The notes beneath the pieces were generated by a model, which saw nothing but the letters and a program-made list of their open reading frames with translations, ran no database searches and was not told the DNA's origin. Shown piece after piece: positions 57,991-64,000 of a DNA stretch of 64,000 nt. Location of the stretch: NCBI RefSeq assembly GCF_019710575.1, contig NZ_JAHWFK010000025.1, positions 124,001 to 188,000 of the forward strand, written 5' to 3'. How positions within the stretch are numbered: position 1 is the stretch's first letter; every line of letters begins with the position of its first letter. The DNA is from Paractinoplanes polyasparticus. GTDB taxonomy: Bacteria > Actinomycetota > Actinomycetes > Mycobacteriales > Micromonosporaceae. The translations under genes were made by a program, and so were the position numbers.

Positions 57991-58800
57991 TCAGCCGCCC
58001 AGGGAGGTGGCGGCGCTGCGGATGGCGGAGGAGAAGTAGCTGACCTGGGTGTAGACGCCCGGCTTGTTCGGGCGGGCGCAGCCGTCGCCCCAGCTCACGA
58101 TGCCGACCTGGATCCACGCGTTGGCGGCGTCGCGGCGGAACATCGGGCCGCCGGAGTCGCCCTGGCAGGTGTCGACGCCGCCCGAGGTGTAGCCGGCGCA
58201 GATCTCCTCGGCCGCGATGACGTCGCCGCCGTACATGGACGACGAGTTGCAGGTGCTGTCGCTGACGAACGGCACCGTGGCCTTCAGCAGGTAGCGCTGC
58301 TGCGCTCCGCCCTCGCGGGCGGCGCCCCAGCCCGAGACCGTGAACGTGCCGGAGTCGTACGCCGTGCTGGTCGCGATGGGCAGGGTGGCGAGCGTCGTCA
58401 CCGGGCTGGAGAGCCGGATGAACGCCCAGTCGTCACCGTTGCCGTTGTAGCCGGGCGCCCGGTAGACGTAGTTCGACCTACGGGTGATCCGGCTGCTCGA
58501 CTGCAGGTCGACGCTGCCCATGGTGGCCGTGATCGACGTGTTGTTGCCGGTGCGGCTCACGCAGTGCGCGGCCGTCAGCACGAGGGTGGGGCTGTAGAGG
58601 GCGCCGCCGCAGCCCATCGACAGCCGCACCATGAACGGGAACTCGCCCTGCGCGGCGCGACTGCCGCCCACCACGGACGGGCCGGCCACGCCGTCGCCCG
58701 GCGCGGCCGGTGCCGCCGCGGCGGGCGATGCGGTGGCACCCCAAGCCGCCATAGTGAGCGCGGTCAGCGCCGTGCCCACGAAGATCCGCCACTTGACCAT
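57991..58800 (-). CDS. Secreted trypsin-like serine protease (S1 family)
   Basis: This 269-residue pre-protein has a signal peptide (about 1-32, with TALTALTMAAWGATASPAAA) and a short propeptide up to the mature start VVGGSRAAQGEFPF. The catalytic triad is His79 in LTAAHC, Asp124 in DDWAFIRL and Ser216 in GDSGGP. Asp210, six residues before the serine, predicts cleavage after Arg or Lys. Six cysteines can form the usual disulphides. ATG 58800 with GGAGGACC upstream. It is an exported protease; activation by removal of the propeptide is the family rule. Confidence 0.95.
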   Translation of the reverse strand: MVKWRIFVGTALTALTMAAWGATASPAAAAPAAPGDGVAGPSVVGGSRAAQGEFPFMVRLSMGCGGALYSPTLVLTAAHCVSRTGNNTSITATMGSVDLQSSSRITRRSNYVYRAPGYNGNGDDWAFIRLSSPVTTLATLPIATSTAYDSGTFTVSGWGAAREGGAQQRYLLKATVPFVSDSTCNSSSMYGGDVIAAEEICAGYTSGGVDTCQGDSGGPMFRRDAANAWIQVGIVSWGDGCARPNKPGVYTQVSYFSSAIRSAATSLGG

Positions 58801-58902
58801 TCGGTCCTCCCCACCAACGAGCGCGCCCGGTAGGACGCGTAGGGGAGGAGCGTATGCATCGAGATCTGTAGATGGGACGATCCCAAAGCGGTCATACTGC
58901 CG

Positions 58903-58940
58903 GGCCTCGCCCCGGGAGTGAAGTCCGCGTGGGCGAGGCC
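58903..58940 (-). terminator. Hairpin downstream of the enoyl-CoA hydratase gene
   Basis: GGCCTCGCC (58903-58911) and GGCGAGGCC (58932-58940) pair perfectly around a 20-base loop, 15 bases past the enoyl-CoA hydratase stop. There is no T-run, so termination is only likely. Confidence 0.45.
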
Positions 58941-58954
58941 ACGGAGCTGGGAAG

Positions 58955-59788
58955 CTACCTGCCTTCGAAGACCGGCTTCTGCTTGGCGACGAATGCCGAG
59001 ACCGCGGCCCTGTGATCGGCCGTGGCGCCGCAGATGGCCTGGGCCTGCGCCTCGGCCGCGAGCGCGTCCGAGAGCGTGCCCGCGTCCCCGATCGAGAGCT
59101 CCCGCTTGATTGCCCCGTAGGCCACCGTGGGCCCGGCCGCGAGCCGCTCGGCCAGCGCCTGCGCCACCGGCAGCACCTGCTCGTCATCGTCGGTCAACTG
59201 CGAGAGCAGGCCCATCTCGTACGCCCGCTCGGCCCGCACCGGCTCGGCCAGCAGCAGCAGTTCGAGCGCCCGGGCGTGCCCGACGATCCGCGGCAGCGAC
59301 CACGAGACGCCGCTGTCGCCGGCCAGTCCCACGTTGGCGAAGGCCATCAGGATGGACGTCTTGGGCCCGCCGATGCGGAAGTCGGCCAGCAGCGCGAACG
59401 ACGCCCCTGCTCCGGCCGCCGCGCCGCGCACCGCCGCCACCACCGGCTTGGGCATGCTGGCCAGCCGCTGCGCGATCGGGTTGTAGTGCACCCGCACGGT
59501 GTCGAGGTCGGTGCGGCCCGATTCGAGCTGTGCCTCGTGCTCGCGCAGGTCCTGCCCGACGCAGAACGCCTTGCCCGCCCCGGCCAGCACGATCGCCCGG
59601 CACGACTTGTCGCTCTCGAGCGAGGCCAGCGTGTCGCGCAGCGCCTCTTTGAGGTCGACAGTCAGGGCGTTCATGGCCTCGGGGCGGTTGAGCGTGAGCG
59701 TGACGACCGCGCCGGTGCGGTCGACGAGCAGAGACTCAGTTCTCAGCCCGTTCGCGGCTGGCGGGTGGGGCGGTTGGATGGCGGTCAT
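58955..59788 (-). CDS. Enoyl-CoA hydratase/isomerase family protein, PaaG-like
   Basis: This is a 277-residue crotonase-fold enzyme. Oxyanion-hole segments FCVGQDLREH and AVRGAAAGAGASFALLADF are present, and GLAGDSGVSWSLPRIVG gives the acidic residue in the position typical of PaaG-type isomerases. The ATG at 59786-59788 lies inside the end of the upstream paaX gene (53-base overlap), so the two are co-transcribed. With a PaaX regulator beside it, a role in aromatic-acid CoA breakdown is plausible, but no other paa genes are present. Confidence 0.85.
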   Translation of the reverse strand: MTAIQPPHPPAANGLRTESLLVDRTGAVVTLTLNRPEAMNALTVDLKEALRDTLASLESDKSCRAIVLAGAGKAFCVGQDLREHEAQLESGRTDLDTVRVHYNPIAQRLASMPKPVVAAVRGAAAGAGASFALLADFRIGGPKTSILMAFANVGLAGDSGVSWSLPRIVGHARALELLLLAEPVRAERAYEMGLLSQLTDDDEQVLPVAQALAERLAAGPTVAYGAIKRELSIGDAGTLSDALAAEAQAQAICGATADHRAAVSAFVAKQKPVFEGR

Positions 59789-60593
59789 GAGCTGAGAATC
59801 CCACACGACTGCGAGATGCCGACTGCAGGCAGCGCTCCACGTAACGGTCCGCGGCGGGGCGCAAACGCACTGCGTGGCGGTCGAAGAAGCCGGCCGCGCT
59901 CGCGCCCGGCCAGCGCGGGGGCAGCAGCGACGCCGGCAGCTGGGGATCGCGGAACAGGAACGAGCGCCACGCGTGGACGAGCTGGAAGCGGGCCGCATAC
60001 GCCTCCTCGTCACTGCTGCGGGCGTTCACCGCGGTGACCACCGGCCGCAGGTCGGCCACGAAGTGCTCGTACGACTGGGCCAGTTCGGGCAGGTTCCAGG
60101 CCCGTCCCACCACCTCGGCCGCGCCCGGCGACCCGGCCGCGTGGCTGGCGCTGAACCGTTCGTACCCGATTTCGGCCTCGACGAGCACGGCGTCGGCCTC
60201 TTCGGCGGCCCGGGGCGCGACCCACGCGTGCTCGCCCAGGGCGCCGTAGCCGAGAAAGGCCAGCCGCCCCGCCTCCCGCTTGCCGAGCGGGCCCCGCACC
60301 AGGATGAGATCGAACCTTCCGTCCCAGCCGGAGCGGCCGGTCCGGTAGATCCGGGCCGCCGCCTCGTCGAGCCGGCGCGCTGCCTTGGGGGTGAGCACAT
60401 AGCCCGGTCCGGAGACCAGCCGCATAGGGTGCAGCCAGCCCTGTCGCACCATGCGGGAGATCGCGGTGCGCACCGCGGGCGGCGCGATGCCGAGCGGCGC
60501 AAGCAGTCTGACCAGGGCCGCGACCGGTGCGCGTCCGCCCCTGGGGCGTAGATAGTCGCCGTACAGGTCGAAGAGTGCCGACCGCGCCTGCAT
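59736..60593 (-). CDS. paaX: PaaX family transcriptional repressor
   Basis: PaaX proteins repress phenylacetate-type genes and are relieved by the CoA thioester. The 285-residue product has an N-terminal winged helix (about 1-70, RSALFDLYGDYLRPRGGRAP then VRTAISRMVRQGWL), a central PaaX domain and a C-terminal PaaX_C helix region with FLFRDPQLPASLLPPRWPG. ATG 60591-60593 is chosen as the family start. The reading frame runs 53 bases into the enoyl-CoA hydratase gene. An inverted repeat lies just upstream and could be its own operator. Confidence 0.9.
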   Translation of the reverse strand: MQARSALFDLYGDYLRPRGGRAPVAALVRLLAPLGIAPPAVRTAISRMVRQGWLHPMRLVSGPGYVLTPKAARRLDEAAARIYRTGRSGWDGRFDLILVRGPLGKREAGRLAFLGYGALGEHAWVAPRAAEEADAVLVEAEIGYERFSASHAAGSPGAAEVVGRAWNLPELAQSYEHFVADLRPVVTAVNARSSDEEAYAARFQLVHAWRSFLFRDPQLPASLLPPRWPGASAAGFFDRHAVRLRPAADRYVERCLQSASRSRVGFSAHDRHPTAPPASRERAEN

Positions 60594-60603
60594 GACCGCA
60601 CAT

Positions 60604-60642
60604 TGTGACAGCCCGAAAGGCGATATGCTAGACGCTGTCACA
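60604..60642. promoter_or_regulatory. Inverted repeat upstream of paaX (candidate PaaX operator)
   Basis: TGTGACAGC (60604-60612) and GCTGTCACA (60634-60642) are perfect 9-base inverted repeats 21 bases apart. The AT-rich centre contains TATGCT/TAGCAT -10-like hexamers on both strands. It starts 11 bases before the paaX ATG, well placed for autorepression. Confidence 0.55.
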
Positions 60643-60763
60643 TCCGCCCGGGCTGGGTTTGGGTTCGCCGGTGTTCATCAGGGAAAATGTTTGATCGGCA
60701 CGGTGGGCCGGGTCGCGTCAGCACGCGCAATGGCCCTCGGCCGCCGGTCGGAAACGAGGTACG

Positions 60764-60816
60764 ACGCCGTGTGGGGCTGAGCACACGGCGTAAGAAGTGG
60801 CTGTGGGGTAACCCAC
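60764..60816 (+). promoter_or_regulatory. Structured leader before the DUF3117 gene
   Basis: ACGCCGTGTG (60764-60773) pairs perfectly with CACACGGCGT (60782-60791). A second stem GTGGG/CCCAC follows (60803-60816). The leader ends about 34 bases before the ATG. It could be a cis-acting RNA element or an early terminator; no T-run is present. Confidence 0.4.
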
Positions 60817-60849
60817 CGACACCCTGATGTGGGTCTGAGGGGAGACAAG

Positions 60850-61017
60850 ATGGCGGCGATGAAGCCGCGGACGGGCGATGGTCCGCTGGAGGTCACCAAG
60901 GAGGGTCGGGGCATCGTCATGCGGGTCCCGCTGGAAGGTGGTGGCCGTCTCGTCGTTGAGATGACTCCGGACGAGGCCAGCGCGCTGGGTGACGCGTTGA
61001 AGTCGATCGCCGGCTGA
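60850..61017 (+). CDS. DUF3117 small conserved protein
   Basis: This 55-residue protein (opening MAAMKPRTGDGPLEVTKEGR, ending ALGDALKSIAG) is nearly invariant across actinobacteria and corresponds to Rv1211. It is two strands, a turn and a helix, with no known function. ATG 60850 with GGGGAGAC upstream; the in-frame ATG 21 bases earlier is less likely. The strong conservation suggests a core cellular role. Confidence 0.92.
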   Translation: MAAMKPRTGDGPLEVTKEGRGIVMRVPLEGGGRLVVEMTPDEASALGDALKSIAG

Positions 61018-61094
61018 CGTTTCACGCGAGCCCGCCGGTACGGTACCGCCCGGACCGGCGGGCTTTCCACGTCTTCGAGAAAGGTCACGCTCTC

Positions 61095-62510
61095 GTGTAT
61101 CTGATCCGGCTGACCGACCGACTCGACGACGACCGGACCCGCATCGTGCCGATCGGCGCAACGGGTCCACTGTCGCACGACGACGGCGAGCTCGATGCCG
61201 AGATCGCCGAGCTGGCCCCGGCGGGCCTGTCCGCGGGCACAGTGCAGGAGTTTCCCCGCCCGTTGCGGCGCCCGGCCAAGGTGCTGCTGGCGCACGTCGG
61301 TGCGGGCGACGAGGCGGGCTGGCGAGCGGCCGGGGCCGCGGTGGCCCGGGCCCTGCCCGGCGACGAAGAGGCTCAGGTGCTCCTGGGCGAGGCGGCCTCG
61401 GCGGAGGTCGTACGCGGGCTGTCTGAAGGTCTGTGGCTGGGTGGCTACCGCTACCGGGACGCCCGCGAGGAACCCCGGACGGCTGAGGTCGACCTCGTCA
61501 CCAGCGGTTCCGAGGCGTACGCCGGAAGCCTCACCCAGGCCCAGGTGGCGGCCCGGGCGACCTGGCTCGCCCGCGACCTCATCAACACCCCACCCTCGAT
61601 CAAGAACCCGGACTGGATCGCCGAGGAGGTCAGCGGAGCCGCCGCCAAGCGTCCCGGCGCGAGCGTCCGCGTCCTGGCCGGTGACGAGCTGGCCCGGTTC
61701 GGCGGGCTGCGCGCGGTCGGCGGCGGTTCCCGGTTCAAGCCCTGCCTGGTCGAGCTGACCTGGGCGCCCCCGGGCGCGACGACCCACGTGGTGCTGGTCG
61801 GCAAGGGCATCACGTTCGACAGCGGCGGCATCTCGATCAAGACCCGCGAGGGCATGAAGCGGATGAAGAACGACATGGCCGGCGCGGCCGCGGTCGCCGC
61901 CGCCACGCTGGGCGCGGCCGAGCTCGGCCTGCCCGTCCGCATCACCGCGTTGCTGCCGCTGGCCGAGAACGCGGTCAGCGGCGCCGCCTACCGCCCGGGC
62001 GACGTGATCACCCATTACGACGGCACCACCAGCGAGACGACCAACTCGGACGCCGAGGGCCGGCTCGTGCTGGCCGACGCGCTGGGCTACGCGGCCGGGC
62101 TCGACCCGGATGTCGTGATCGACCTGGCCACCCTCACCGGGGCCGCGCCGGTGGCCCTCGGCCCGAGCATCGCCGCGCTCTACAGCGACAGCGACGAGCT
62201 CGCCACGGCTCTGCAGCGGGCCGGCGCCGAGGCCGGTGAGCGGATGTGGCGGATGCCACTCAACGCCGACTACCACGAACTGCTGCGCAGCGACGTGGCC
62301 GACCGGCACAGCTCACCGACGCACGGCGGGGGCATGGCCGCGCTCTTCCTGCGCGAGTTCACCGGCTCCTACGCCGACCGCTGGGCTCACCTCGACATCG
62401 CCGGCCCGGCCTGGACCGACACCACCGAGGGCGAGCTCACCCGCGGCGGCACCGGGTGGGGCGTACGGATGCTGCTGCGATTCCTCTCAGCGCTTGACCG
62501 CAGCCAGTAG
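61095..62510 (+). CDS. pepA: Leucyl aminopeptidase (M17)
   Basis: PepA removes N-terminal residues from peptides with two metal ions. The 471-residue product has an N-terminal macro-like domain (about 1-170) and a catalytic C-terminal domain. The metal and catalytic residues lie in VLVGKGITFDSGGISIKT, MKNDMAGAAAV and NSDAEGRLVLADAL (Ser for the usual Thr). GTG 61095 with GAAAGG upstream. It is convergent with the O-methyltransferase gene and overlaps it by 24 bases at the 3' ends. Confidence 0.94.
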   Translation: MYLIRLTDRLDDDRTRIVPIGATGPLSHDDGELDAEIAELAPAGLSAGTVQEFPRPLRRPAKVLLAHVGAGDEAGWRAAGAAVARALPGDEEAQVLLGEAASAEVVRGLSEGLWLGGYRYRDAREEPRTAEVDLVTSGSEAYAGSLTQAQVAARATWLARDLINTPPSIKNPDWIAEEVSGAAAKRPGASVRVLAGDELARFGGLRAVGGGSRFKPCLVELTWAPPGATTHVVLVGKGITFDSGGISIKTREGMKRMKNDMAGAAAVAAATLGAAELGLPVRITALLPLAENAVSGAAYRPGDVITHYDGTTSETTNSDAEGRLVLADALGYAAGLDPDVVIDLATLTGAAPVALGPSIAALYSDSDELATALQRAGAEAGERMWRMPLNADYHELLRSDVADRHSSPTHGGGMAALFLREFTGSYADRWAHLDIAGPAWTDTTEGELTRGGTGWGVRMLLRFLSALDRSQ

Positions 62511-63095
62511 GCCGGCGCCCGAGGGCACCACGGCCGGGATCCACTCCTCGGACTCGCGCACCGCCCGCAGCGTCTCGCGCACGGTCAGCGTGTCGACGTC
62601 ACGGGCGGCCGGGTCGCTGATCCGCCCGTTGGCCATCGCGCCGTTGACCAGCAGCACCCCGCCCGGCCGGAGCAGACGCAGGGCGGCGTCGGCGCACGCG
62701 CCGAACTCGGTCACGTCGGCGTCGACGAAGACCAGGTCGTAGGCGCCGTCGGCCAGCCGGGGCAGCACGTCCAGGGCGCGTCCGGTGATGATCCGGGTGC
62801 GCGACGGCGCGAAGCCGGCCTCGACGAAGATGCGGCGGGCGATCCGCTGGTGCTCGTTCTCGACGTCGATCGTGGTCAGCACGCCGTCGGCACGCATGCC
62901 GCGCAGCAGCCAGACGCCGCTGACCCCGGTGCCGGTGCCGATCTCGACCACCGCCTTGGCGCTGCCGGCCGCCGCGAGCAGGCGCAGCACCGATCCCGAG
63001 GCCGGGCTGACGCTGTCGAGACCGAGCTCGATCGCCAGGCTGCGGGCGGTCTGCAGGACGACGTCCTCGCTGGCGTACGCCTCGGCGAACTGCAT
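62487..63095 (-). CDS. O-methyltransferase (Rv1220c-like)
   Basis: This 202-residue SAM-dependent O-methyltransferase belongs to the catechol/caffeoyl-CoA type. It has the SAM motif KAVVEIGTGTGVSGVWLLRG, TIDVENEHQRIARR, and the metal-site segment YDLVFVDADVTEFG. The ATG at 63093-63095 has no ribosome site, and a 16-base palindrome lies just upstream. Homologues often start a little earlier, but no in-frame start codon was found. In mycobacteria and Streptomyces the matching gene sits before sigE; here sigE is not present. Confidence 0.88.
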   Translation of the reverse strand: MQFAEAYASEDVVLQTARSLAIELGLDSVSPASGSVLRLLAAAGSAKAVVEIGTGTGVSGVWLLRGMRADGVLTTIDVENEHQRIARRIFVEAGFAPSRTRIITGRALDVLPRLADGAYDLVFVDADVTEFGACADAALRLLRPGGVLLVNGAMANGRISDPAARDVDTLTVRETLRAVRESEEWIPAVVPSGAGLLAAVKR

Positions 63096-63100
63096 GGCCT

Positions 63101-63116
63101 GGCCCGTCGACGGGCC
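63101..63116. promoter_or_regulatory. 16-bp perfect palindrome at the O-methyltransferase start
   Basis: GGCCCGTCGACGGGCC is fully self-complementary and begins six bases before the O-methyltransferase ATG, where a ribosome site should be. It may be an operator or a hairpin limiting translation. Confidence 0.4.
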
Positions 63117-63324
63117 GAACGAACGGGCTGACGGGACGATGACGAACCTCCGGGCGGTTGGCGGACGACGTGGCAGTGAGCCTCGTACATCGGGTAGAAG
63201 ACTAGAACGGTGCTCGGGCGGGATGCATCGGGCCGTCTATGCATAAACAGGCCGGGGCGGGGCGTCGTCCGGGATCCGTGTCATCCTGGAGGGGGATCGG
63301 GAGGAACTGAGTGGAGGCACCGAC

Positions 63325-64000
63325 GTGACCGACGGCTGGAACGCGCGCTCCGCTCCGCCGCCCACTCCGGGCCAGCCCGTCCCGCCAGGTTCGCCCTGGT
63401 GGTCCGACGCGCTCGCTGACCCGTGGCGCGACCCGTGGGCGCCGACGGCCGTGGTCGTCCAGCAGCCGCAGTCGACCGGTGGCCCGCCGCCCGAGCCGGT
63501 CGTCGACCCCGACGCGCCCCGTCGCTCGTACACCCCGATCCTGCTCATCTGCCTGATCACCGCCCTGCTCGCGGGCGGTCTGGGCGGAACACTCGGCTAC
63601 GTCTTCGCGGTCCGCGGCGGCGTCGCGCCCGGCGGCGGCAGCCAGCTGGGGGCGACCGCGCAGGAGCCGCCGGCCGCGGCCAACCGCGCCCCGGAATCGC
63701 TGGCCGGCGTGGCCGGGAAGGTGCTCCCCAGCGTGGTCACCGTCCGCGTCACGGGCGCGATCGGCTCCGGCTTCGTGGTCTCCGCGAACGGCTACGTGAT
63801 CACCAACGACCACGTGGTCGAGGGCGCGGACGACACCATGTCGGTGTCGTTCAGCGACGGCTCCACCGCCCGCGCCGAGCTGGTGGGCCGCGACCCCCAG
63901 TCCGACGTCGCTGTGATCAAGGTCGCCAAGAGCGGTCTCACCCCGGTCGCCATCGGCAACTCCGACTCGATCGCCGTCGGCGACCCGGTGCTCGCCTTCG
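63325..64000 (+). CDS. HtrA/DegP-type membrane serine protease, C-terminus cut off by window edge
   Basis: This envelope-stress protease is visible for 225 residues. A Pro/Trp-rich cytoplasmic N-terminus (about 1-70) leads into one membrane helix (ILLICLITALLAGGLGGTLGYV, about 72-94). The trypsin-like domain then starts, with GSGFVVSANGYVITNDHVV (catalytic His) and DPQSDVAVIKV (catalytic Asp). The serine and the PDZ domain lie beyond the window. GTG 63325 with GGAGG upstream; an earlier GTG meets a stop at once. In related genomes htrA follows sigE and its anti-sigma gene, both missing here. Confidence 0.92.
   Translation, partial: MTDGWNARSAPPPTPGQPVPPGSPWWSDALADPWRDPWAPTAVVVQQPQSTGGPPPEPVVDPDAPRRSYTPILLICLITALLAGGLGGTLGYVFAVRGGVAPGGGSQLGATAQEPPAAANRAPESLAGVAGKVLPSVVTVRVTGAIGSGFVVSANGYVITNDHVVEGADDTMSVSFSDGSTARAELVGRDPQSDVAVIKVAKSGLTPVAIGNSDSIAVGDPVLAF

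Noticed and set aside
1..64000. CRISPR arrays, insertion sequences, prophage or antiphage islands
   Set aside because: No regularly spaced repeats, transposase or integrase motifs, or phage genes were seen. The tandem repeats found are a minisatellite, an in-gene repeat and a two-copy repeat.

Overview
The window is a high-GC actinobacterial chromosome segment, most likely from an Actinoplanes-like member of the Micromonosporaceae. Three things point there. It carries a flagellar cluster (rare in actinomycetes, typical of zoospore formers) next to Streptomyces-type developmental genes (bldC, bldN). It makes mycothiol (mshA). Long runs match, from memory, the Mycobacterium tuberculosis gene order (roughly Rv0486-Rv0512, then Rv1209-Rv1223). 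No tRNA, rRNA, insertion sequence, prophage or CRISPR array was seen.

Region 1 (1-8 kb) is the late flagellar block. fliD and flagellin run leftward and flgN-flgK-flgL-fliW-csrA run rightward from a shared divergent control region, followed by a chemoreceptor. Flagellin, FliW and CsrA are the three parts of the known flagellin-homeostasis loop, and the flagellin leader carries two ANGGA CsrA-type motifs. flgL holds a rare TTA codon inside a low-GC patch.

Region 2 (8-16 kb) has a PHP protein, an SRPBCC protein, a histidine kinase, a DUF7455 zinc protein, a single-domain response regulator, a methyltransferase-SDR pair, mshA, a YbjN protein and a tandem-SAP protein with a histone-like tail. 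Then comes a 0.77 kb gap with a probable terminated small RNA and DnaA-box-like sites.

Region 3 (17-30 kb) has two paralogous MFS exporters, gpmA, phoU divergent from senX3-regX3, an Rv0495c-like protein, a sugar isomerase, a CGNR regulator, proline dehydrogenase, bldC, the 33-residue ribosomal protein bS22, an epimerase and an acyltransferase.

Region 4 (30-41 kb) has bldN with an RsbN-like anti-sigma candidate, an acyl-CoA ligase, a glutaredoxin-like protein, a HAD phosphatase, and a tightly coupled rex-hemA-hemC-hemD-hemB operon behind a Rex operator that overlaps its promoter.

Region 5 (41-54 kb) has a secreted nuclease, a tandem GNAT protein, a membrane lytic transglycosylase, an FmdB-type protein, a cyclase/NB-ARC/TPR regulator, a K+ channel, a methyltransferase and korAB.

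Region 6 (54-64 kb) has an orphan nuoA, a DivIVA-type membrane protein, an SRPBCC protein, 3-methyladenine glycosylase, a 20-22 bp minisatellite, an unknown acidic protein, a composite direct/inverted repeat, a secreted trypsin-like protease, a paaX-echA pair, DUF3117, pepA, an O-methyltransferase and the start of htrA.

All coordinates, frames and motifs were read by eye. Family names rest on motif recognition and remembered homologues, not on searches. The strongest candidates for something undescribed are the small RNA near 16.4 kb, the SAP-fusion protein beside it, the composite repeat near 57.7 kb, and the layered control signals in the flagellar block.
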